Below, in pieces: positions 6,779 through 10,214 of a DNA stretch of 10,214 nt. The translations under genes were made by a program, and so were the position numbers. The notes beneath the pieces are model-generated. The model was given only the letters and a program-made list of their open reading frames with translations, was not told the origin of the DNA and ran no database searches. This DNA comes from Paludibacter sp. (GTDB lineage: Bacteria > Bacteroidota > Bacteroidia > Bacteroidales > Paludibacteraceae): the NCBI GenBank assembly GCA_028705705.1, contig JAQWCZ010000051.1, forward strand, positions 1 through 10,214, written 5' to 3'. Position 1 is the stretch's first letter. The number at the start of each line of letters is the position of its first letter.

Positions 6779-7720
6779 TCAAAGAACATTGATTTCTTTT
6801 AAAACATGATTGGTTGCTCTTACCGCATCTGCACTTTTTTCAAATAACCCTTTTTCTGTATCATTAAGTTCATAATCAAGAATCTGTTCCACCCCATCTT
6901 TCCCGATGACTACAGGCACTCCAATACAAATATCGTTTTGTCCGTATTCACCTTCGAGTGATACACTGCAAGGAATGACTTTTTTCTGATCGCGCAAAAT
7001 GGATTCAACCAGATAAGCAGCAGCAGCACCGGGAGCATACCAGGCAGAAGTTCCCAGTAAACCGGTCAATGTTGCACCACCAACCATGGTATTTGATACA
7101 GCTTTATCCAACACAGCTTTATCGAGTAAATCAGCAACCGGACGGCCTTTATAAGTTGCGAAACGAGTCAGTGGAATCATGGTTGTATCACCGTGACCAC
7201 CAATTACCAAGCCCTCAATCTCATTAGCTGGCGCGTTCAACGCTTTGCTCAGGTAACATTTGAAACGAGCACTATCAAGCGCGCCTCCCATACCAATAAC
7301 TTTATTCTTTGGCAAACCTGCTGTTTTGAGTGTCAGGTAAGTCATGGTATCCATCGGATTACTTACAATTACCAAAATAGCATTGGGAGAATACTTCAAG
7401 ATATTATCGGTTACTGTTTTTACAATACCTGCATTTACACCGATTAATTCTTCGCGAGTCATACCTGGTTTACGAGGTAATCCTGAAGTAATTACCACAA
7501 CATCAGAACCTGCCGTTTTAGCGTAATCGTTTGTACAACCTAAAACTACTGAATCGAAATCGAGCAATGTAGCTGTTTGCATGATGTCAAGCGCTTTCCC
7601 TTCCGAGAAACCCTCTTTCACATCCAATAATACTACCTGATTTGCTACCTCATTAATTGCTAATACATTTGCACATGTTGCACCGACATTTCCGGCACCC
7701 ACTACAGTTACTTTTGACAT
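6779..7720 (-). CDS. mdh: malate dehydrogenase, LDH-like type
   Basis: A cytosolic 313-residue NAD-dependent enzyme interconverting malate and oxaloacetate in the TCA cycle or its reductive branch to fumarate and succinate. The Rossmann start is VVGAGNVGA (6-14), with Asp33 (LLDV) ending strand 2, which favours NAD over NADP. Substrate arginines are Arg83 and Arg89 in SGLPRKPGMTREEL; Arg83 at the discriminating position, where lactate dehydrogenases have Gln, marks it as malate rather than lactate dehydrogenase. Asp149 and Arg152 (GALDSARF) and His176 (GGHGDTTMIP) complete the active site. Length and motifs match the tetrameric LDH-like MDH group common in Bacteroidota and Chlorobi. It has no strong terminator before perR, 79 bp downstream, so some read-through is possible. 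Confidence 0.97.
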   Translation of the reverse strand: MSKVTVVGAGNVGATCANVLAINEVANQVVLLDVKEGFSEGKALDIMQTATLLDFDSVVLGCTNDYAKTAGSDVVVITSGLPRKPGMTREELIGVNAGIVKTVTDNILKYSPNAILVIVSNPMDTMTYLTLKTAGLPKNKVIGMGGALDSARFKCYLSKALNAPANEIEGLVIGGHGDTTMIPLTRFATYKGRPVADLLDKAVLDKAVSNTMVGGATLTGLLGTSAWYAPGAAAAYLVESILRDQKKVIPCSVSLEGEYGQNDICIGVPVVIGKDGVEQILDYELNDTEKGLFEKSADAVRATNHVLKEINVL

Positions 7721-7845
7721 AAAAAATTTTTCTTTTTAATCTTATTTATACTCTTAAAATTCTAACAACTTAACCTACAGAATTTACTATAATTACATGG
7801 AAAATAATCCTGTTAATCTTAAAATTCTATCTTAAAAATGAAACG

Positions 7846-7853
7846 CAAAAATA
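7846..7853 (-). promoter_or_regulatory. possible -7 box of the mdh promoter
   Basis: The minus strand reads TATTTTTG, matching TAnnTTTG, in a 13-base context (CGCAAAAATACAA on the plus strand) that recurs upstream of the antiporter gene. It implies an mdh leader of about 120 nt. No good -33 box is seen at normal spacing. Confidence 0.4.
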
Positions 7854-7866
7854 CAACATTATCTTC

Positions 7867-7890
7867 AATTAAAGAAAAATTTCTTTAATT
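7867..7890. repeat. 11-bp AT-rich palindrome between the antiporter gene and mdh
   Basis: AATTAAAGAAA (7867-7877), AA, then TTTCTTTAATT (7880-7890) is a perfect inverted repeat. It lies 29 bp past the antiporter stop and about 14 bp upstream of the candidate mdh -7 box. It could be a weak terminator or an operator; the stem has only two G-C pairs. Confidence 0.4.
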
Positions 7891-7918
7891 ATTTCAAATT
7901 ATTAACTAATGCTTTTTA

Positions 7919-9079
7919 TCACTGAACAGACTTTAAGGCAAGCTTGCGCACCAACATGATAAAAAAACCTGTTAATACAAGGTTCAACACCAGAGTCAGT
8001 ACAGAAATTGCTAATAAGGGTCCACCTATGTTATAACCAATCGCGATAAAAATAATCCCTGCTCCCACTTCACCCCTGGTAAACATCCCAATAGAGATAG
8101 CAAGGCGTTCAGAAAATTTTCTATCGCGATAATGTAATAAAGGATATAATTTTCCGATGTTTGATAAGATCGTTACAATCACGACATGCAATCCAATTTC
8201 ACCCCATGACATCACTGGCTGTAACATCCCACTAATACTTAGGGCATTAGCATTACCCAATTGATTCATGAAAACCGGCATGCTCATTCCTACCAGAAAC
8301 ATAAAAACATAAGAAATCAAATTAGTTGCATTGATATCCGATTTTCTTTCATTGTGTTCGTTTTTGATGATCATACCTAACACAAAGGCAGGAAGCAATA
8401 CTTCAATGTGAATGCCATTTGTAAAAACCATTTTAGAAGTATGATAAATTGCTTCAGACAAGAACACCACAACAATAGCATATAAAACAATATGATACCA
8501 GCGTTGCGGTAATGTAAAAGCATTTAGCTTTTTCCAACCCAGGAAAAGCAAGGCAAAAACAACAAAAATAACAATATGCAATTCCCATTGTAATCCTACC
8601 ATCAGAATTTGCAAAGGAATCATCAACAGGATGGTATCTAAATCATCGAAGATAGCGAGGGTTTGAATCTTTTTATATATCCAGCTTGATTTAAGTCCCA
8701 CCGCAGCCAGCATAGTAAATAAAATCCCTGCTGATGTCGGAGCGGCAAAACGACTCAACAATAGGTTATTTTTCCAGGCATCCCAATTCCAAAACATACC
8801 ATCGGGCATCAATGACATGTAATATATCGCGACAAATATCCAGGGAAGTGCGGCTGTCATCATGGCAACATAATAATCAAGTGAATAAGAACGCCATTTT
8901 TTCTTATCCAAATCAAATTCACGACCCACATTGATCATGATAAATGATAAAGCAACAGAAAGAGTCAGACCGGAAACAAGTTTAAAGCTATCGTAGTTAT
9001 TCGCGAGGATATCAGGAAGTAATTGGGATAGAATCAATCCGACAACCAGACATAGGGAGAATAGTACAATTTTCTTCAT
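7919..9079 (-). CDS. cation/proton antiporter, CPA2 (Na+/H+ exchanger) family
   Basis: A 386-residue inner-membrane protein with about 12 hydrophobic segments, exchanging Na+ or K+ for protons in pH and salt homeostasis. Key features: an unwound-helix-type stretch FAAPTSAGILFTML (111-124); the ion-binding pair Asp145-Asp146 in IFDDLDTIL, the DD that marks electrogenic Na+/H+ antiporters such as NapA/NhaA; and GMFTRGEVGAG (331-341), where Arg335 occupies the position of the conserved Lys/Arg in helix 10. There is no C-terminal RCK/TrkA-N domain, unlike KefB/KefC, so it is the membrane domain only. The ion is not certain; DD favours Na+. It appears monocistronic and divergent from the small-ORF/DUF2147 unit. 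Confidence 0.9.
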   Translation of the reverse strand: MKKIVLFSLCLVVGLILSQLLPDILANNYDSFKLVSGLTLSVALSFIMINVGREFDLDKKKWRSYSLDYYVAMMTAALPWIFVAIYYMSLMPDGMFWNWDAWKNNLLLSRFAAPTSAGILFTMLAAVGLKSSWIYKKIQTLAIFDDLDTILLMIPLQILMVGLQWELHIVIFVVFALLFLGWKKLNAFTLPQRWYHIVLYAIVVVFLSEAIYHTSKMVFTNGIHIEVLLPAFVLGMIIKNEHNERKSDINATNLISYVFMFLVGMSMPVFMNQLGNANALSISGMLQPVMSWGEIGLHVVIVTILSNIGKLYPLLHYRDRKFSERLAISIGMFTRGEVGAGIIFIAIGYNIGGPLLAISVLTLVLNLVLTGFFIMLVRKLALKSVQ

Positions 9080-9119
9080 CTTTAATTAATAAAATTAGAA
9101 TATTTATAATTTTGAGTCG

Positions 9120-9127
9120 CAAAAATA
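9120..9127 (-). promoter_or_regulatory. possible -7 box of the antiporter promoter
   Basis: The minus strand reads TATTTTTG, 40 bp before the antiporter start. It shares CGCAAAAATACAA (plus strand, 9118-9130) with the mdh upstream region. No canonical -33 box is visible; a hairpin occupies that position. Confidence 0.45.
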
Positions 9128-9128
9128 C

Positions 9129-9168
9129 AAAAAAAGCGGCTTTCCAGAAAGGCATAAACACAACCGCT
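9129..9168 (-). terminator. terminator-like nested hairpin upstream of the antiporter gene
   Basis: Read on the minus strand, AGCGG (9168-9164) pairs with CCGCT (9139-9135), an inner CTTTC/GAAAG stem lies at 9140-9151, and seven Ts follow (9135-9129). This looks like an intrinsic terminator for minus-strand transcription, yet it lies just upstream of the candidate -7 box. It may block antisense read-through from the right or act as a promoter-region operator. Confidence 0.35.
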
Positions 9169-9191
9169 ATATGATAATATATAATTTCAAC

Positions 9192-9226
9192 TTTCGAAAA
9201 TTAATTTAAATATTTATATATCTTTG
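9192..9226 (+). promoter_or_regulatory. promoter of the small ORF/DUF2147 unit
   Basis: TATCTTTG (9219-9226) followed by CG is an excellent -7 match. A weak -33 candidate TTTCG lies at 9192-9196, 22 bp upstream. The expected start site is near 9231-9233, only a few bases before ATG 9235. Confidence 0.62.
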
Positions 9227-9234
9227 CGCCTAAT

Positions 9235-9351
9235 ATGTTTAACAAACAATCTGACAAAAAGTTAGAATTCATTGAATCAACATTATATAAACAATCTCTC
9301 CTAAAAAGTCTATTGAATGAGTTTAAGGAGCTAAAAAATTTATACTCATGA
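9235..9351 (+). CDS. 38-aa small protein or leader peptide overlapping the DUF2147 gene
   Basis: ATG 9235 opens a 38-codon frame whose TGA (9349-9351) overlaps the DUF2147 start as ATGA, the usual layout of translationally coupled genes. The product (starting MFNKQSDKKLEFIESTLYK, ending FKELKNLYS) has seven Lys and five acidic residues with regularly spaced Leu/Ile/Phe, so an amphipathic helix is likely. It has no signal peptide or membrane helix. A strong -7 box ends eight bases before the ATG, so the mRNA would be leaderless or nearly so. Alternatively the frame is an accident inside a leader of about 115 nt. I do not recognise a family. Confidence 0.5.
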   Translation: MFNKQSDKKLEFIESTLYKQSLLKSLLNEFKELKNLYS

Positions 9352-9785
9352 AGAAAACAATTTTATTTTTATGTTTTGTTTTCGTTTTCAGCATGTTGGC
9401 ACACAGTCAGGTTGACCAAATACTCGGCAGATGGAAAACCATTGATGATGAAGACGGTTCCACAAAATCTATCGTATATATTTTCAAAGCCACCAATGGT
9501 AAATATTACGGAAAAATTGAACACCTTTTTAAAAATCCGGATAAAAAGTGTATCGAATGTACAGGAAACAATAAAGACAAACCTGTATTGGGTATGTTAA
9601 TCCTCAACGATATGACTGAAAAGAAAGGCACGCTTACCGGTGGAACGATTTTAGATCCAAACAATGGGAAAGTTTACAAATGCAACATCAGTTATGATGC
9701 AAAAACAGGTAACTTGAACGTAAGGGGCTCATTAGACAGAGGTGGTTTTATCGGTCGAACCCAAACCTGGATCAAAAACAAGTAA
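9348..9785 (+). CDS. DUF2147 family exported protein
   Basis: A 145-residue secreted or periplasmic protein. Residues 1-20 are a signal peptide (MKKTILFLCFVFVFSMLAHS, cut before Gln21). The mature part reads as one DUF2147 domain: GRWKTIDDEDGSTKSIV (27-43), KYYGKIEHL (52-60), KCIECTG with Cys68/Cys71, VLGMLIL (80-86), GGTILDPNNGKVYKC (98-112), LNVRGSL (123-129) and GRTQTWIK (136-143). The domain is a small beta-rich, lipocalin-like module of unknown biochemical role, common in Bacteroidota and Proteobacteria. ATG 9348 is supported by the signal peptide and by the ATGA overlap with the small ORF. No convincing terminator follows. Confidence 0.93.
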   Translation: MKKTILFLCFVFVFSMLAHSQVDQILGRWKTIDDEDGSTKSIVYIFKATNGKYYGKIEHLFKNPDKKCIECTGNNKDKPVLGMLILNDMTEKKGTLTGGTILDPNNGKVYKCNISYDAKTGNLNVRGSLDRGGFIGRTQTWIKNK

Positions 9786-9886
9786 CCTTATCGCGCTGAT
9801 ATCATGCTGATATTGTGCAATATAGCAAATTTCAAGAAATACAGATTCGTTAAACTATGTTAATTTTAATAAATTTCAAAGAAAAC
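9786..9886 (+). other. intergenic stretch after DUF2147 with only a weak hairpin
   Basis: I see no gene here. GCTGATATTG (9806-9815) and CAATATAGC (9818-9826) can form a short hairpin with one bulged G, without a T-run, so it is at best a poor terminator. GCTGATAT occurs twice nearby. Confidence 0.3.
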
Positions 9887-9900
9887 ATGTTGTACAACAT
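9887..9900. promoter_or_regulatory. 14-bp perfect palindrome over the -33 box
   Basis: ATGTTGTACAACAT equals its own reverse complement and contains the TTG (9890-9892) that serves as the -33 element of the next promoter. This is a typical position for a dimeric repressor site. Confidence 0.5.
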
Positions 9901-9920
9901 AAAAAAACGCTTTATATTTG
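9890..9920 (+). promoter_or_regulatory. promoter of a candidate small RNA
   Basis: TTG (9890-9892), 20 bp, then TATATTTG (9913-9920) followed by CA fits the Bacteroidota consensus closely. Predicted start is about 9926. Confidence 0.68.
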
Positions 9921-9925
9921 CACTG

Positions 9926-9995
9926 TGTTTTTCATGGTATTAGATTTAAGGTTAATAAAAAGATTGGGTTGTCGTGAGACAACCCTTCTTGTTTT
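9926..9995 (+). ncRNA. candidate small RNA of about 70 nt
   Basis: A good promoter and a good intrinsic terminator lie about 45 bp apart with no plausible gene between them, so the expected product is a short independent transcript: an unstructured AU-rich 5' part of about 40 nt ending in the terminator stem. The only frame inside (ATG 9934) runs through the terminator and looks spurious. It could instead be an attenuated leader for the gene at 10147, but that gene has its own strong promoter. I cannot assign an RNA family. Confidence 0.55.
9966..9995 (+). terminator. intrinsic terminator with GTGA tetraloop
   Basis: GGGTTGTC (9966-9973), loop GTGA (a GNRA-type tetraloop) and GACAACCC (9978-9985) form a perfect 8-bp stem, followed by TTCTTGTTTT. 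It is 180 bp past the DUF2147 stop, which fits the candidate small RNA better than DUF2147. Confidence 0.78.
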
Positions 9996-10011
9996 ATATA
10001 ACTTCCCCTTA

Positions 10012-10053
10012 TCAAAACAAAATCACATAAATTTCACAACAAAATCACATAAA
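10012..10053 (+). repeat. 20-bp direct repeat upstream of the last gene
   Basis: TCA(A/C)AACAAAATCACATAAA occurs at 10012-10031 and 10034-10053; the inner 16 bases are identical and the period is 22 bp, about two helical turns. It ends 15 bp before the -33 box of the following promoter, a good place for an activator binding the same face of the DNA twice. Confidence 0.6.
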
Positions 10054-10067
10054 ATAAATTTACTTTT

Positions 10068-10100
10068 TTTGTCCCAATATTATAATTTTTATTAATTTTG
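10068..10100 (+). promoter_or_regulatory. promoter of the gene at the right edge
   Basis: TTTG (10068-10071), a 21-bp spacer, then TAATTTTG (10093-10100) followed by CA. Predicted start near 10106 gives a leader of about 40 nt. Confidence 0.75.
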
Positions 10101-10146
10101 CATTCGTTTAAATCTTCACGAACAAAATTAATACTACATATAAATT

Positions 10147-10214
10147 ATGACGAATTCTACATCCGAGCCGGTTGAAGCATTTCCGTATACGCCCCCAACA
10201 GAAGAGATTAAAGA
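10147..10214 (+). CDS. unidentified protein, 3' partial
   Basis: Only the first 22 codons are present (product begins MTNSTSEPVEAFPYTPP). There is no signal peptide or membrane segment in this piece; it is polar with several Pro, suggesting a cytosolic protein with a flexible N-terminus. ATG 10147 is supported by the strong promoter about 47 bp upstream and the open frame to the window edge. I do not recognise the family. Confidence 0.65.
   Translation, partial: MTNSTSEPVEAFPYTPPTEEIK

Noticed and set aside
9934..10095. 53-codon frame starting inside the candidate small RNA
   Set aside because: It reads through the terminator hairpin, the direct repeats and the next promoter, and its product is low-complexity and resembles no family I know.
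1..10214. CRISPR array, tRNA, rRNA or transposase
   Set aside because: I saw no regularly spaced repeat-spacer units, cloverleaf-like sequence, rRNA sequence or transposase motifs in any frame.

Overview
The window reads as chromosomal DNA of a member of the Bacteroidota, most likely Bacteroidales-like. The evidence is the -7 promoter motif TAnnTTTG upstream of several genes, the absence of purine-rich Shine-Dalgarno sites, AT-rich intergenic DNA, a Bacteroidota-type lipoprotein and outer-membrane proteins, and gene families typical of the phylum. Taxonomy below phylum is inference. I see no phage, IS transposase, CRISPR array, tRNA or rRNA.

Left third (1-3562, all plus strand): a 5'-truncated TPM-domain membrane protein with zinc knuckles and a Gly-rich tail; a perfect 15-bp hairpin; a lemA gene with an in-frame TAA at codon 26, where the family normally has a Tyr; a doubtful 38-codon frame starting on the lemA stop; a YghZ-type aldo/keto reductase; and, overlapping it by ATGA, a lipoprotein with a Rieske-like motif whose last ligand is Cys instead of His.

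Middle (3688-7720, all minus strand, so transcription runs right to left): mdh (malate dehydrogenase), then a PerR-like Fur-family regulator with its own promoter and a textbook terminator, then a POTRA-less Omp85-like barrel coupled by TAATG to a membrane glycosyltransferase of family 2. Between perR and the barrel gene is a 125-bp structure of two 34-bp inverted arms with one mismatch. It is the most element-like piece of non-coding DNA here.

Right third (7919-10214): a minus-strand CPA2-type cation/proton antiporter; a divergent promoter region; a 38-codon small ORF that begins almost at its predicted transcription start and overlaps the DUF2147 gene by ATGA; a 361-bp gap holding a likely free-standing small RNA of about 70 nt (promoter, palindrome over the -33 box, GNRA-type terminator hairpin) and a 20-bp direct repeat; and the first 22 codons of an unidentified gene with a strong promoter.

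The protein-coding content is mostly housekeeping or envelope-related. The items worth following up are the lemA nonsense codon, the inverted-repeat element, the small ORF before DUF2147, the candidate small RNA and the CxH/CxxC lipoprotein. I found no clear new multi-gene defence or biosynthetic system.
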